A stretch of DNA of 64,000 nt from Acinetobacter baylyi DSM 14961 = CIP 107474 (GTDB lineage: Bacteria; Pseudomonadota; Gammaproteobacteria; Pseudomonadales; Moraxellaceae), in NCBI RefSeq assembly GCF_000368685.1, contig NZ_KB849628.1, forward strand, positions 731,218 to 795,217. Reading direction: 5' to 3'. Shown one piece after another: positions 31,310-41,042 of this stretch. Under the pieces are notes generated by a model, which was not told the DNA's origin, searched no databases, and saw only the letters and a list, made by a program, of their open reading frames with translations. Both the position numbers and the translations under genes were made by a program. Numbering within the stretch: the stretch's first letter is position 1; every line of letters starts with the position of its first letter.

Positions 31310-31345
31310 GCTCTGATTACCGTAACGCGTTGTCAGAGCTTTTTT
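31310..31345 (+). terminator. Intrinsic terminator after the 67-aa gene
   Basis: Arms GCTCTGA and TCAGAGC with a 16-nt loop, followed by T6. Confidence 0.75.
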
Positions 31346-31463
31346 AATTGTGAATTTTTTTCATGTCATTGTGAATTTTTCTAAGTTTTGAAAGATTGAA
31401 TTGTACTTAAATTTAATGTATAAAAAGTATTCAAAATATAAAAATATAAAATTGGGTGGGGAT

Positions 31464-31553
31464 ATGAAAACATTAGAATTTGCTTTAGTTTCGTCAACAG
31501 TTTTTACTTTAATTATTATGGTCTATTTGTTTGGTCAGTTGGCTTATCGATAG
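31464..31553 (+). CDS. Candidate 29-aa single-helix membrane peptide
   Basis: Translates to a peptide beginning MKTLEFALVSSTVFTLIIM and ending VYLFGQLAYR: one predicted membrane helix with a basic C-terminus. GGTGGGG lies just upstream of the ATG. It is flanked by a terminator on each side. Not recognised; small membrane proteins of this type exist as regulators or type I toxins, but nothing specific supports either. Confidence 0.45.
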   Translation: MKTLEFALVSSTVFTLIIMVYLFGQLAYR

Positions 31554-31612
31554 TGAGTAGACTCGAATTATTGGTGGATTAACAGCGATCATTTTAATTT
31601 AATCATATTAAA

Positions 31613-31637
31613 GATGCCTATTACGTTGTAATAGGCA
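31613..31637. terminator. Hairpin between the small ORF and ubiA
   Basis: Arms ATGCCTATTAC and GTAATAGGCAT around three bases, between convergent units; likely bidirectional although T-runs are short. Confidence 0.55.
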
Positions 31638-31654
31638 TTGTTCGTTCAATTTAT

Positions 31655-32536
31655 CTAAAACCTAAATGCAGCAAGAATTGCTAAAAATATAATCAATCCA
31701 ACCCAACGGTTATGCCTAAATGCCCAGAAGCATAATTGTGGATCTCGGTTTTTTGTTTTGGTCCATTGATAAATAAAGTCAACTGCAACCACAACCAAAC
31801 CAATTATTCCCCATGGAAACAATAAATTTTCGATATACAATGCCATTCCTATTAATAACAGACTGCTTAACTGCAATGTACTAATAATTGGAATGTCAAA
31901 TCGGTTAAATAATATGGCAGTTGATTTAACCCCTATTTTTAAATCATATTCACGGTCTGTGATTGCATATTGTGTATCGTAAGCCACGGTCCATGCAAGA
32001 TTACCAAAATATAAAAGCCAACATGTCAAATCAGGTGCTTGTCCTGTAGCGGTATATGCCATTGGAATAGCCCATGAAAAAGCCGCACCCAAAAATACCT
32101 GAGGTAAGTGGGTATAACGTTTCATAAAAGGGTAAATAAATGCCAAAAACAATGCACCAAATGACCAATAAAATGTCTCTATAGGCAAAAATAGCAACAG
32201 AGCCGCACTTGCAGCAACCAATGCTAAAAACACCCAGATAGCTTCAATTGGACGAATAATTCCTGTTGCAAGCGGGCGCTGTTTGGTGCGTGCAACATGC
32301 CCATCTACTTTACGATCTGCAAAATCATTAATCGCACAGCCTGCTGCCCGCATAAACAGTACACCCAAAGTCATTACGACAAACATTTTCAGGTCTGGAT
32401 ATCCATCACTTGCAATCCAGAGTGCCCACATCGTCGGCCAAAACACCAGCTCCGTTCCAATAGGTTTATCAAATCGGCATAAATAATAATAAGCCTGCAG
32501 GCGCTCTCGCCATGATATCGGCTGCACTGTCGACAT
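31655..32536 (-). CDS. ubiA: 4-hydroxybenzoate octaprenyltransferase
   Basis: 293 aa integral membrane prenyltransferase. First Asp-rich motif NDFADRKVD at residues 70-78, second motif DTQYAITDREYDLKIG. About eight or nine membrane helices. It attaches the polyprenyl tail to 4-hydroxybenzoate in ubiquinone synthesis. Downstream of ubiC in a two-gene operon (8-nt gap), so product and enzyme are co-expressed. Confidence 0.96.
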   Translation of the reverse strand: MSTVQPISWRERLQAYYYLCRFDKPIGTELVFWPTMWALWIASDGYPDLKMFVVMTLGVLFMRAAGCAINDFADRKVDGHVARTKQRPLATGIIRPIEAIWVFLALVAASAALLLFLPIETFYWSFGALFLAFIYPFMKRYTHLPQVFLGAAFSWAIPMAYTATGQAPDLTCWLLYFGNLAWTVAYDTQYAITDREYDLKIGVKSTAILFNRFDIPIISTLQLSSLLLIGMALYIENLLFPWGIIGLVVVAVDFIYQWTKTKNRDPQLCFWAFRHNRWVGLIIFLAILAAFRF

Positions 32537-32544
32537 AACTATTC

Positions 32545-33048
32545 CTATATAGAGTGAGAATGATGTTGAATATATTGCTCAAACGAAGCTAGAAAAGTTT
32601 CCTGCACGATAAATTTACACCCATGCCACGTATAACAACTTTGTCTGGTCCAGCCTTCTTCTAAACGTATCACACGCCGTTCACACAACGGAGTCGTGCG
32701 CTGAAACAGAAATCGGCCAATGGGTTTTTTACCAATGTGTTTAAAGATACGGGCCTTTTTTTGCAGACTTAAAACAGGGAAAATACTCTTTGCTTTTACC
32801 CATGGCTGTTGCTCACACCCATATAACAAACTTTCTCTCACCCAGGCCACATGATACGCTGGCATACGCATCCAGCGGCTATCCATAAAACTCATACGCT
32901 GATACTTTTCCTGAATCGGTTCAACTGTAAATAAGCCATCCGCCAAATCAGTCAATTGCTGAGTCAATGATCCAGATGCATACAACCATTTTTTTAATTC
33001 AGGCGTCAAATCTTGTTCCTGTATTTGATTTGATTGAATTTTCTGCAT
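32545..33048 (-). CDS. ubiC: Chorismate lyase
   Basis: 167 aa with UbiC-like features: LKKWLYASGSLTQQL, an arginine in WVRESLLYG and GRFLF. It converts chorismate to 4-hydroxybenzoate and pyruvate, feeding UbiA next door. Confidence 0.88.
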   Translation of the reverse strand: MQKIQSNQIQEQDLTPELKKWLYASGSLTQQLTDLADGLFTVEPIQEKYQRMSFMDSRWMRMPAYHVAWVRESLLYGCEQQPWVKAKSIFPVLSLQKKARIFKHIGKKPIGRFLFQRTTPLCERRVIRLEEGWTRQSCYTWHGCKFIVQETFLASFEQYIQHHSHSI

Positions 33049-33219
33049 AAAGGATCCGATCTATTCAGAAGATTTAGTGTAACCGAAATTATTGATGACT
33101 GAACTCAAATCTGACATGAATAATTGTTTTGTTGATGTATCTTTAATAAAACATACTCAAACTCCAGAATTTCGGTTATGATATTCGGCGTTTAATGATT
33201 AAAACCTATATGGTTATAC

Positions 33220-33432
33220 ATGATGAACGATAAATCAAAATTCATTCTGCTCTATGGTGGTATTTTTTGGGGCAGCGGTTTCACCTTTCTCACCCTCATC
33301 CATCGCTATATTTTTCTTGATTCCTCCCTTCCACCTGCGACTTTAATAGGCATGTATATTAGCCTTTGTTTTGTTGCTGGGATTGTTTGGGGTGGATTGG
33401 TCTATCATAATATTGAAAAGAAGTTATCTTAA
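33220..33432 (+). CDS. Small membrane protein, unknown function
   Basis: 70 aa with two predicted helices (FILLYGGIFWGSGFTFLTLI and LIGMYISLCFVAGIVWGGLVY) and a charged tail. Start could be either of two consecutive ATGs. Not recognised. Lies alone between ubiC (divergent) and glnA (convergent). Confidence 0.55.
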   Translation: MMNDKSKFILLYGGIFWGSGFTFLTLIHRYIFLDSSLPPATLIGMYISLCFVAGIVWGGLVYHNIEKKLS

Positions 33433-33480
33433 ATTTCTTCAAGTTTAATTGTTTCTTGTTTTAAATTTGTTTTAGCCATA

Positions 33481-33508
33481 AAAAAACCCACGATAAATCG
33501 TGGGTTTT
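33481..33508 (-). terminator. Intrinsic terminator of glnA (bidirectional)
   Basis: Arms AACCCACGAT and ATCGTGGGTT around two bases, with T-rich flanks on both strands. Confidence 0.85.
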
Positions 33509-33522
33509 GTATTTACAGCAAA

Positions 33523-34938
33523 TTACAAGCTGTAATACATATCAAATTCAACTGGGTGAGTCGTCGTATTTAAACGGCGTACTTCTTCAGTTTTAAGTTC
33601 GATGTAAGCATCAAGCATTTCTTTGGTGAACACACCGCCTTTTAACAAGAATTCATGGTCAGCTTGAAGAGCTTCAAGCGCCATATCTAGGCTGTGTGCA
33701 ACTGTTGGGATTTTTGCTTCTTCTTCAGGAGGAAGATCGTACAAGTTCTTGTCGGCAGCTTCACCTGGATGGATCTTGTTTTGAATACCATCAATACCCG
33801 CCATCAACAATGCAGCGAAACCTAAGTACGGGTTCATCATTGGATCTGGGAAACGCGCTTCAATACGCTTGCCTTTCGGGCTAGAAACGTAAGGAATACG
33901 GATAGAAGCAGAACGGTTACGCGCTGAGTAAGCAAGCATGATTGGTGCTTCGAAGTGTGGAACCAAACGCTTATAAGAGTTTGTAGATGGGTTTGTGATT
34001 GCATTCAAGGCACGCGCGTGCTTGATAACACCACCAATGAAGTACAATGCCATTTCTGAAAGGCCTGCATATTCATCACCAGCAAACAGGTTCTTGCCGT
34101 CTTTAGAGATCGACATGTGAACGTGCATACCAGAACCGTTATCACCTACCATTGGTTTAGGCATAAAAGTTGCAGTTTTTGCATATTGATGCGCAACGTT
34201 GTGAACAGCATATTTAAACTGTTGTACTTCGTCTGCTTTACGAACCATAGTGTTGAAGCTTACACCAATTTCTAACTGGCAAGATGCAACTTCGTGGTGG
34301 TGTACTTCTACACGACCAGGCCCCATGATTTCTTCGATTTTGTTACACATCTCAGCACGCATATCATGCGAAGAATCAACTGGAGGAACTGGGAAATAAC
34401 CGCCTTTAACACGTGGACGGTGACCAGAGTTACCAGACTCGTAATCTTTACCTGTAGACCATGCAGCTTCTTCGGCGATCAACGTATGACGCGCGCCAGA
34501 CATATCAATTTCCCATTTTACTTCGTCAAAAACGAAGAATTCTGGTTCTGGACCAAAGAATGCAGTATCACCGATACCTGTAGATTTTAAATACTCTTCT
34601 GCACGACGAGCAATCGAACGTGGGTCACGCTCATAACCTTGGCCAGTAGATGGCTCGATTACGTCACAAGTAACAACAACTGTTGGCTCAGCAAAGAACG
34701 GGTCGATAAAACCAGTTTCTGCATCTGGACGTAAAATCATGTCAGATGCTTCGATACCTTTCCAGCCCGCAATTGAAGAACCGTCAAACATTTTACCGTC
34801 TTCAAATGTATCTTCATCAATCGAATCAGCTGGGTAAGTGACGTGCTGCTCTTTCCCTTTTGTATCCGTAAAGCGAAAATCGACCCATTTTGCGCCACTT
34901 TCTTGTATGAGTTTAAGGACCTTGTTCGCCATGCTCAT
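33523..34938 (-). CDS. glnA: Glutamine synthetase, type I
   Basis: 471 aa GSI-beta enzyme. Motifs [35 protein letters not shown] and the adenylylation site NLYDLPPEE (Tyr near residue 398) indicate control by adenylyltransferase. It fixes ammonium into glutamine. GGAG lies 4 nt before this ATG and 10 nt before a second in-frame ATG two codons on; either could be used. Its upstream region has a sigma-54 promoter and NtrC-like sites. Confidence 0.97.
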   Translation of the reverse strand: MSMANKVLKLIQESGAKWVDFRFTDTKGKEQHVTYPADSIDEDTFEDGKMFDGSSIAGWKGIEASDMILRPDAETGFIDPFFAEPTVVVTCDVIEPSTGQGYERDPRSIARRAEEYLKSTGIGDTAFFGPEPEFFVFDEVKWEIDMSGARHTLIAEEAAWSTGKDYESGNSGHRPRVKGGYFPVPPVDSSHDMRAEMCNKIEEIMGPGRVEVHHHEVASCQLEIGVSFNTMVRKADEVQQFKYAVHNVAHQYAKTATFMPKPMVGDNGSGMHVHMSISKDGKNLFAGDEYAGLSEMALYFIGGVIKHARALNAITNPSTNSYKRLVPHFEAPIMLAYSARNRSASIRIPYVSSPKGKRIEARFPDPMMNPYLGFAALLMAGIDGIQNKIHPGEAADKNLYDLPPEEEAKIPTVAHSLDMALEALQADHEFLLKGGVFTKEMLDAYIELKTEEVRRLNTTTHPVEFDMYYSL

Positions 34939-34998
34939 TTTGCTCCAATGAAGTATTATTGCACTTGTGAAGTGCGTGTTAGTCGTTGGCAGTTATAA

Positions 34999-35015
34999 AG
35001 CAAATCTCGTACCAA
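34999..35015 (-). promoter_or_regulatory. Sigma-54 promoter of glnA
   Basis: The minus strand reads TTGGTACGAGATTTGCT, close to the TTGGCACG-N4-TTGCT consensus, with the invariant GG and GC exactly 10 nt apart. It lies about 60-75 nt upstream of the glnA ATG. Confidence 0.8.
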
Positions 35016-35109
35016 CTTTACCAAGCACACCTAATAGATTGAAATCTAAAGTAGATTAGACCAATAATGAAGTGTATCTGAAAACCATTATACTGTTTGC
35101 AATTTGAAT

Positions 35110-35126
35110 TGCACCATATTCAATCA
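35110..35126. promoter_or_regulatory. NtrC-like site (promoter-proximal)
   Basis: TGCACCATATTCAATCA matches the dyad TGCACCA-N3-TGGTGCA at 10 of 14 positions, with one perfect half. About 120 nt upstream of the expected sigma-54 start. Confidence 0.5.
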
Positions 35127-35160
35127 TTTTTAATACGGCCCCTTACTCACCCACACAAAA

Positions 35161-35177
35161 AGCATCATATTGGTGCA
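35161..35177. promoter_or_regulatory. NtrC-like site (distal)
   Basis: AGCATCATATTGGTGCA matches the NtrC dyad at 12 of 14 positions. Its centre is 51 bp from the other site, close to five helical turns, as expected for cooperating activator dimers. Confidence 0.65.
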
Positions 35178-35179
35178 TA

Positions 35180-35581
35180 TTTTTATAATTGTATTAATGC
35201 AGTGCATTTCTGAATTTAAATTTTCACATCTGAATTAAGCTTGAGATCAGTATTTAGCGTTAAATCGAATACTATTTGATTATTTTTAAACCGCCAAAAC
35301 AGCAGCTTATCTACAATCTCTGTTCATGATTTCATAAAAATAAGTCGTATTGATGAAATACTATCGTTTATGACTCATATTTAATGGACGTATTGCACTA
35401 CTTTATGGCGTAGCGCAACTCACTTGGGTGAAAGTTGATGATGGTTATATTCATTTATCCATCTAATATATCTAATAATGGACATGACCTGATACTGACC
35501 CAAATTAAGATTGAGATCTTTTTAAAGTTAAATCATATTTAGAATTACCGTTGGTATCACGTGTATAAAGGTAAAATAGTA
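35180..35581. other. AT-rich intergenic region
   Basis: About 400 bp between the glnA regulatory region and the next gene. No gene, terminator or repeat that I would defend. Confidence 0.4.
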
Positions 35582-36070
35582 ATGAACAAGCGACTGTATA
35601 TCTCCTTGATATGTTCATTCAGCAGTATCAGTTTTGCAGAAACAACCCATGAAATGATCGCAGAATGCCAATTCGACTATGACGATTTTAATTTCTGTAC
35701 CAAAGAAAATCTTTCCAAATACAGGCAAGCACTTGCCTCTAGAAAAAATAATTTTGACTCGAGCAAAATTTTGTTGAACGTGGGTACACCACAAGATATG
35801 CGTTTTGTAGCTATTGATACTCAATCAGGTGTGGTATTTCCACTCAGTGATACAATCTCGGGTTATATCGATGAACATCAAGATAAAAAAATAAAACCGC
35901 CTATTATTCAGTATTCTATACGCAGTAAAGTACTATGCGTTGAAGGACGGCTTTATGCGTATCGAGATGCCTACGAGCATGCAAAAGTATGTTATTCGAT
36001 TCAGGATAACCCCTACGCCAGGTTTAAAAAAGAATTTAGTCGAGTGGCTACGCCTGTTGAAATTCGATAG
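35582..36070 (+). CDS. Secreted hypothetical protein
   Basis: 162 aa from the ATG at 35582, which gives a clean signal peptide (MNKRLYISLICSFSSISFA then ETTHEM). A GTG seven codons earlier would spoil it. The mature protein has four cysteines (AECQFDYDDFNFC; VLCVEGR; KVCYSI). Not recognised; probably periplasmic. Monocistronic. Confidence 0.6.
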   Translation: MNKRLYISLICSFSSISFAETTHEMIAECQFDYDDFNFCTKENLSKYRQALASRKNNFDSSKILLNVGTPQDMRFVAIDTQSGVVFPLSDTISGYIDEHQDKKIKPPIIQYSIRSKVLCVEGRLYAYRDAYEHAKVCYSIQDNPYARFKKEFSRVATPVEIR

Positions 36071-36275
36071 TTTATTCAGTAAAAATTTAAACCTCATAAG
36101 TGGGCTATCATGATAGTTAGCCCGAACTCATAGTCAAATGTATAAAAAATAGTGATAATATATCCACTTAATTAGCGGCTTTATTTTGAATTAAAATCTT
36201 AAAATGGATTGCCAAATGGACATTCCAAGCAAGCTAATTAAATATCTAACTAATTTTCAATAGGTTGCAATTAAA

Positions 36276-36860
36276 ATGCTTCTCATGATCGACAATTACG
36301 ACTCCTTTACGTATAACATCGTCCAGTATTTTGGCGAGTTAAATCAAGACGTTAAAGTTGTTCGCAATGACCAAGTCACTCTTGAGGACATTGAACGATG
36401 GCAGCCGAAGTATTTGGTGGTCGGTCCCGGCCCTTGTTCTCCAACTGAAGCTGGAATTTCTATTCCTGCAATTCATCATTTTGCAGGCAGAATCCCATTA
36501 CTTGGTGTTTGTTTAGGACATCAGGCAATTGGACAGGCTTTTGGGGGCAATATTATTCGAGCCAAAACCGTGATGCATGGTCGTTTATCGGATATGTATC
36601 ATACGGATAAAGGGATTTTTAGCAATTTGCCTTCCCCTTTTTCAGCAACACGTTATCACTCCTTAGTGATTGAACAGGAAAGTTTACCTGAGTGTCTGGA
36701 AGTGACCTGCTGGACCAACCAAAATGATGGTTCAATCGAAGAAATCATGGGCGTTAAACATAAGACATTACCTGTAGAGGGTGTGCAGTTTCATCCAGAA
36801 TCGATTTTGAGCCAGCATGGACACCAAATCTTCAAGAATTTTTTAGAGATTTATGCATAA
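36276..36860 (+). CDS. trpG: Anthranilate synthase component II (glutamine amidotransferase)
   Basis: 194 aa class I amidotransferase. Nucleophile Cys79 in [15 protein letters not shown], with the His-Glu pair in [10 protein letters not shown]. It supplies ammonia to TrpE (not in this window) and may also serve PabB. Directly adjacent to trpD (TAA then ATG with no gap). Confidence 0.94.
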
Positions 36861-37910
36861 ATGAATATTCAACAAGCATTAAACCATATCACCAAAAATA
36901 TTCATCTGACCCAAGCGCAAATGGAAGATGTGATGCGTAGCATCATGCAAGGCGAAGCCACTGAAGCACAAATTGGTGCGTTAATGATGGGTTTGCGCAT
37001 GAAGGGTGAAAGTATCGATGAAATTACCGCAGCCGCACGGGTTATGCGTGAGCTGGCGATTAAAATCGATGTCAGTGATATTCAATATCTAGTCGATATT
37101 GTAGGGACAGGTGGCGATGGTCAAAACCTGTTTAACGTCTCTACGGCATCCAGCTTTGTAATTGCTGCTGCAGGTGCAACCATTGCTAAGCACGGTAATC
37201 GTGGCGTTTCTAGCAAATCTGGATCATCAGATCTGCTTGAACAGGCAGGGATTAATCTGGATCTGGATATGCAACAGACGGAACGTTGCATTCGCGAGAT
37301 GGGTGTCGGTTTCTTATTTGCTCCCAACCATCACAAAGCCATGAAATATGCAGTGGGCCCTCGTCGTGAACTCGGGATTCGTAGTATTTTTAATTTACTT
37401 GGCCCGCTTACGAATCCGGCTGGGGTAAAGCGCTTTGTGATTGGCGTATTTTCAGATGAACTTTGTCGACCAATTGCAGAAGTCATGAAACAACTTGGTG
37501 CTGAGCATGTGATGGTTGTGCATTCCAAAGATGGTTTGGATGAAATTAGTCTTGCCTCGCAAACTTATATTGCGGAACTCAAAAACGGTGAAGTGACTGA
37601 ATGGGTGCTTAATCCAGAAGATGTGAATATTCCGTCTCAAACGTTAAGCGGTTTAATTGTCGAAGATTCCAATGCCAGTCTAAAATTGATCAAAGATGCT
37701 TTGGGCCGCAAAAAATCGGACATCGGTGAAAAAGCAGCCAATATGATTGCCTTAAATGCAGGCGCGGGTATTTATGTATCAGGCTTAGCTACCAGCTATA
37801 AACAAGGTGTGGCGTTGGCACATGATATTATTTACGGCGGACAAGCACTCGAAAAAATGAGTATTTTGTCTGAATTTACTAAAGCGCTTAAAGAATACGC
37901 AAACAACTGA
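36861..37910 (+). CDS. trpD: Anthranilate phosphoribosyltransferase
   Basis: 349 aa. Conserved [20 protein letters not shown] (from about residue 79), [19 protein letters not shown], and [20 protein letters not shown]. Second step of tryptophan synthesis. Part of trpGDC. Confidence 0.96.
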   Translation: MNIQQALNHITKNIHLTQAQMEDVMRSIMQGEATEAQIGALMMGLRMKGESIDEITAAARVMRELAIKIDVSDIQYLVDIVGTGGDGQNLFNVSTASSFVIAAAGATIAKHGNRGVSSKSGSSDLLEQAGINLDLDMQQTERCIREMGVGFLFAPNHHKAMKYAVGPRRELGIRSIFNLLGPLTNPAGVKRFVIGVFSDELCRPIAEVMKQLGAEHVMVVHSKDGLDEISLASQTYIAELKNGEVTEWVLNPEDVNIPSQTLSGLIVEDSNASLKLIKDALGRKKSDIGEKAANMIALNAGAGIYVSGLATSYKQGVALAHDIIYGGQALEKMSILSEFTKALKEYANN

Positions 37911-37920
37911 GGTTATCCAA

Positions 37921-38727
37921 ATGATTCAGATTCAAAATACTATTCTGGGTAAAATCGTTGATCGTAAACATGAAGAACTGGCAGATCGTTTAAAGCAGCG
38001 CAACCTAAAAGATGTGGAACAATGGGTAAAGGAAGCGCCCCCTGTACGTGGTTTTGCCCAATCATTACGCAGCAAACGCCCTGGTGTAATTGCCGAAATA
38101 AAAAAAGCCTCACCTTCTAAAGGTGTGATTCGGGCTGATTTTAATCCTGCTGAAATTGCTCAACAATACGAGCAAGCAGGTGCAGCTTGTCTTTCTGTAT
38201 TAACAGATGTCGATTTTTTCCAAGGTGCTGATGAAAACATTGCCATTGCTCGGCAACATTGTTCTTTGCCTGCCCTACGTAAAGATTTTTTAATTGATCC
38301 ATACAATGTTGTCGAAGCACGTGCTTTACAGGCAGACTGTATTTTATTGATTGTCGCTTGTTTGTCTGATCAGCAACTCGAAGAGATGTCAAAAACTGCA
38401 TTTGAATATGATCTTGACGTTTTGGTTGAAGTGCATGACGAACAAGAATTAGAACGCGCACTCAAACTTTCAGAACAGTGCTTATTGGGTGTAAATAATC
38501 GTAATCTTAAAACCTTTGATGTCGATTTAAATACCAGCTTGCGTTTGAAGAAGCTGCTTGATCCATCACGTTTATTGGTCACTGAAAGTGGTATCGCAAC
38601 TCCTCAAGATGTGCAATTAATGCAAGAACATGACATTCATTCATTCTTGGTGGGTGAAAGTTTTATGAAGCAGCCTCGACCAGATCAGGCATTTACTGAA
38701 TTATTTGGTGTGCCTAAGCTGGTTTAA
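37921..38727 (+). CDS. trpC: Indole-3-glycerol-phosphate synthase
   Basis: 268 aa TIM barrel without a fused TrpF domain. Motifs VIAEIKKASPSKGVI, LRKDFLIDPYNVVEARA, GVNNRNLKTFDVD and VTESGIATPQDV. Third gene of trpGDC. Confidence 0.96.
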   Translation: MIQIQNTILGKIVDRKHEELADRLKQRNLKDVEQWVKEAPPVRGFAQSLRSKRPGVIAEIKKASPSKGVIRADFNPAEIAQQYEQAGAACLSVLTDVDFFQGADENIAIARQHCSLPALRKDFLIDPYNVVEARALQADCILLIVACLSDQQLEEMSKTAFEYDLDVLVEVHDEQELERALKLSEQCLLGVNNRNLKTFDVDLNTSLRLKKLLDPSRLLVTESGIATPQDVQLMQEHDIHSFLVGESFMKQPRPDQAFTELFGVPKLV

Positions 38728-38743
38728 ACAAATTTTGTTAAAG

Positions 38744-38775
38744 CAATAGCAAATTGAACATTTGCTATTGTTGTT
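38744..38775. terminator. Terminator between trpC and the convergent hypothetical gene
   Basis: 11-bp arms CAATAGCAAAT / ATTTGCTATTG around TGAAC, followed by a T-rich tract; overlaps the last codons of the minus-strand gene. Confidence 0.7.
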
Positions 38776-39250
38776 TCTTCTCTAACCATTCAGTTAAATA
38801 ATATAAATACACATCGAATGCTTCCTTAACAGTCATCTGTATAGTTCTGGTATAAGCCAAGTCAATTTGAGCTTCATAAATATTTAGTAATAAAAGTAGT
38901 TCATCATCAATAATGTGCCTTGTTATAAAGTTAATATCACTTAAATACTGCCGTATATCTGTATTTAAATTCTGAGGATACTTTTCTAACAGATAGTCTT
39001 TTAAAATAGTTACAGCAATTTTTTGCCTATTCAGATTCAAATCAACATAGCTTAATTGATTAAAGTATTCTCGAACATCTTCTTCCGATTTCATAAAGCA
39101 AATGTCTAAAGTGAATTCATCTTGATTATTTTTTAATACTTCTGCATTCGCCCAATCTTGAATCTCTTTAGTAGTAAGCAATCCAACTTCAAGCTTTAAT
39201 TTAAAGCAAAATTTTTCAGCATCATCCATTTTATGTGCTTTGTTTTTCAT
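38765..39250 (-). CDS. 161-aa hypothetical protein
   Basis: Acidic, mostly helical cytosolic protein with no membrane segment; N-terminal region MDDAEKFCFKLKLEVGLLTTKEIQDWANAEV. Two candidate starts (39250 or the ATG at 39229), neither with a clear ribosome-binding site. The style resembles small orphan immunity-type proteins, but I cannot name a family. It has AT-rich codon use compared with trpC and the Smr gene on either side, hinting at acquisition. Confidence 0.55.
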   Translation of the reverse strand: MKNKAHKMDDAEKFCFKLKLEVGLLTTKEIQDWANAEVLKNNQDEFTLDICFMKSEEDVREYFNQLSYVDLNLNRQKIAVTILKDYLLEKYPQNLNTDIRQYLSDINFITRHIIDDELLLLLNIYEAQIDLAYTRTIQMTVKEAFDVYLYYLTEWLEKKQQ

Positions 39251-39311
39251 ATATTTAGTATTTCATAATATAATGTTTACATACAGCCATAAGCTACACC
39301 ATGATTCTATT

Positions 39312-40016
39312 ATGAGCAAACACGACACCTCCCTCTCCAAAGCCCAACACGATTTGCTAAAACAGTTCAAAAAACAAATCTCGAACGGTCAGGAAAAGTC
39401 TGCCAACAAACAGACTGCCAATAAACAACCCATTTACAATGGCCCTCAAGCCGAACCAGAAGATGACAGCCAACTATTGAGTAAAGCACTACAAGGTGTA
39501 AAACCAATTGATCATGGCAATATCGCCGATATTAGACCAAGCCGTAATAAAAAAGTCGATGCTCAGATACTGGCAAAGCGTGCGGCGGCAGAAGGCAGTG
39601 CCGAAACTGAAATGACCGAAATTTCAGATACGCAAGCGATTTTAAATCCTGTTGCCAGTCAGGCAAGCTTAAGCTACCGCATCGCGACACTACAACACAA
39701 AGTGTTTGAAGACTTAAAAGCAGGTAAATTACGCTGGTTTGAAGCTGTCGATTTACATGGCTGTACGGTAGAACAAGCACGCTCGGCAGTACTACAAATC
39801 ATTCAAATGGCAAAAACTGAGAATCAAAATGTGATTAAAATTGTGCATGGCAAAGGCCCAGAAGCCATTTTAAAAACTTACGTGAATGGTTGGTTACGTC
39901 AGCATCGTGATGTGCTGGCATTTGTGAGTGCACCTGAAAATCAGGGTGGTACTGGTGCAGTTTTAGTGTTACTCAAACGTGCTGAAAAAAATCCAAAATA
40001 TGAACAAAAAAAATGA
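39312..40016 (+). CDS. Smr-domain (MutS2 C-terminal type) protein
   Basis: 234 aa from the ATG at 39312 (MSKHDTSLSKAQHDLLKQFKK). The C-terminal Smr domain is clear: VDLHGCTVEQARSAVLQII, IVHGKGPEAILKTYV, WLRQHRDVLAFVSAPENQGGTGAVLVLLK. Smr domains are nucleases acting on nucleic acid structures or stalled mRNA. The N-terminal 130 residues are low complexity. Confidence 0.85.
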   Translation: MSKHDTSLSKAQHDLLKQFKKQISNGQEKSANKQTANKQPIYNGPQAEPEDDSQLLSKALQGVKPIDHGNIADIRPSRNKKVDAQILAKRAAAEGSAETEMTEISDTQAILNPVASQASLSYRIATLQHKVFEDLKAGKLRWFEAVDLHGCTVEQARSAVLQIIQMAKTENQNVIKIVHGKGPEAILKTYVNGWLRQHRDVLAFVSAPENQGGTGAVLVLLKRAEKNPKYEQKK

Positions 40017-40036
40017 TTCACTTGAATCATTTTTTG
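40009..40036. terminator. Bidirectional terminator between the Smr gene and xdhC
   Basis: Arms AAATGATTC and GAATCATTT around ACTT, with A-rich left and T-rich right flanks, overlapping the Smr stop codon. Confidence 0.75.
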
Positions 40037-41028
40037 TTATCAAATATTTGAAGCAGTTCAGCAACCACCGAAACCGCAATAATTGCAGGTTGTTTGGAGT
40101 GAATACCCTCAATTCCAATTGGACAAATCAGTCGCTGCAATTGTCTATGGTCATAGCCCCTTGCCTGCATTCTTTTTTCAAAAATCGCACGTTTACTTTT
40201 GGAGCCAATCATACCCACATAAGCAAATGGCTGTTGTGTCGGCTTCAATGCTTCAAAGCACAATTGTAAATCCAGTTGATGATCATGGGTTAAAATTAGA
40301 ATTGCACCAGTTCGCTCGAAATGTGTTATTTCTGCCTCGGGTACATCGGTACTAATACAATGTACCTGATCCATTAAATCTAATGGAAAAATATCATCTC
40401 GGTTATCCACCCATGTGATTTGTACCCCGATGGGCAGCAAACAGCGCACAATTGCTTCCCCGACATGACCTGCACCAAAAATCATGACAGACATTGCATA
40501 AGGCTGGATCAGTTGTGTCCAATGCCAATGTGTGTCTGTTTGATCAAATTCTAGGGCCATACTTACAGCTGAATGAGCTCCTACCTGCCACGTAGAAGCC
40601 GCATCAATTGAAATATGGCGCAAAACAGATTGCCCTGTTTGCCACGCTTGATAACACGCTGTAAGTTGAAATTCATCGGATATCGTATTTTGAGCAATGG
40701 GCTGTATTTTTTCAAAAAGCAGCCACATCACACCACCACAACATTGCCCCAGTCGTGCACTTAAATTAAAACGCTCGACAAAACCTGTGCGTTGCTCTCG
40801 CCCAATCAGCATGGCTTGTGCAATCTCAATGGCTTGAAACTCAAGATGCCCACCGCCAATGGTATCGGACTGTTGCCACTTTTGCTGTAGGTCAAAACGT
40901 AACAGCATCGTTGCACCGACTTCTCTTGGCGTTGAACCATCAGCACGAACCACAGTCACTAAAATCATGGATGACTGATCTGAATGCCAAAGCACTAGAT
41001 CTTGCCACCATTGTAAATGTTGATGCAT
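40027..41028 (-). CDS. xdhC: Xanthine dehydrogenase accessory protein
   Basis: 333 aa. N-terminal XdhC/CoxI domain (VLVTVVRADGSTPREVGATM-like; GGGHLEFQAIEIA) and a C-terminal Rossmann domain (MIFGAGHVGEAIVRCLLPIG, YVGMIGSKSKRA). It inserts the sulfurated molybdenum cofactor into XdhB. Last gene of xdhA-xdhB-xdhC. Confidence 0.92.
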   Translation of the reverse strand: MHQHLQWWQDLVLWHSDQSSMILVTVVRADGSTPREVGATMLLRFDLQQKWQQSDTIGGGHLEFQAIEIAQAMLIGREQRTGFVERFNLSARLGQCCGGVMWLLFEKIQPIAQNTISDEFQLTACYQAWQTGQSVLRHISIDAASTWQVGAHSAVSMALEFDQTDTHWHWTQLIQPYAMSVMIFGAGHVGEAIVRCLLPIGVQITWVDNRDDIFPLDLMDQVHCISTDVPEAEITHFERTGAILILTHDHQLDLQLCFEALKPTQQPFAYVGMIGSKSKRAIFEKRMQARGYDHRQLQRLICPIGIEGIHSKQPAIIAVSVVAELLQIFDNKK

Positions 41029-41042
41029 GATTACCTTTCCAA

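Noticed and set aside
34939..35581. Small genes in the glnA upstream gap
   Set aside because: No ORF with a start signal; the gap is explained in part by the glnA control sites.
36206..36265. Short ORF before trpG as a tryptophan leader peptide
   Set aside because: It encodes no tryptophan codons and there is no attenuator-type hairpin pair.
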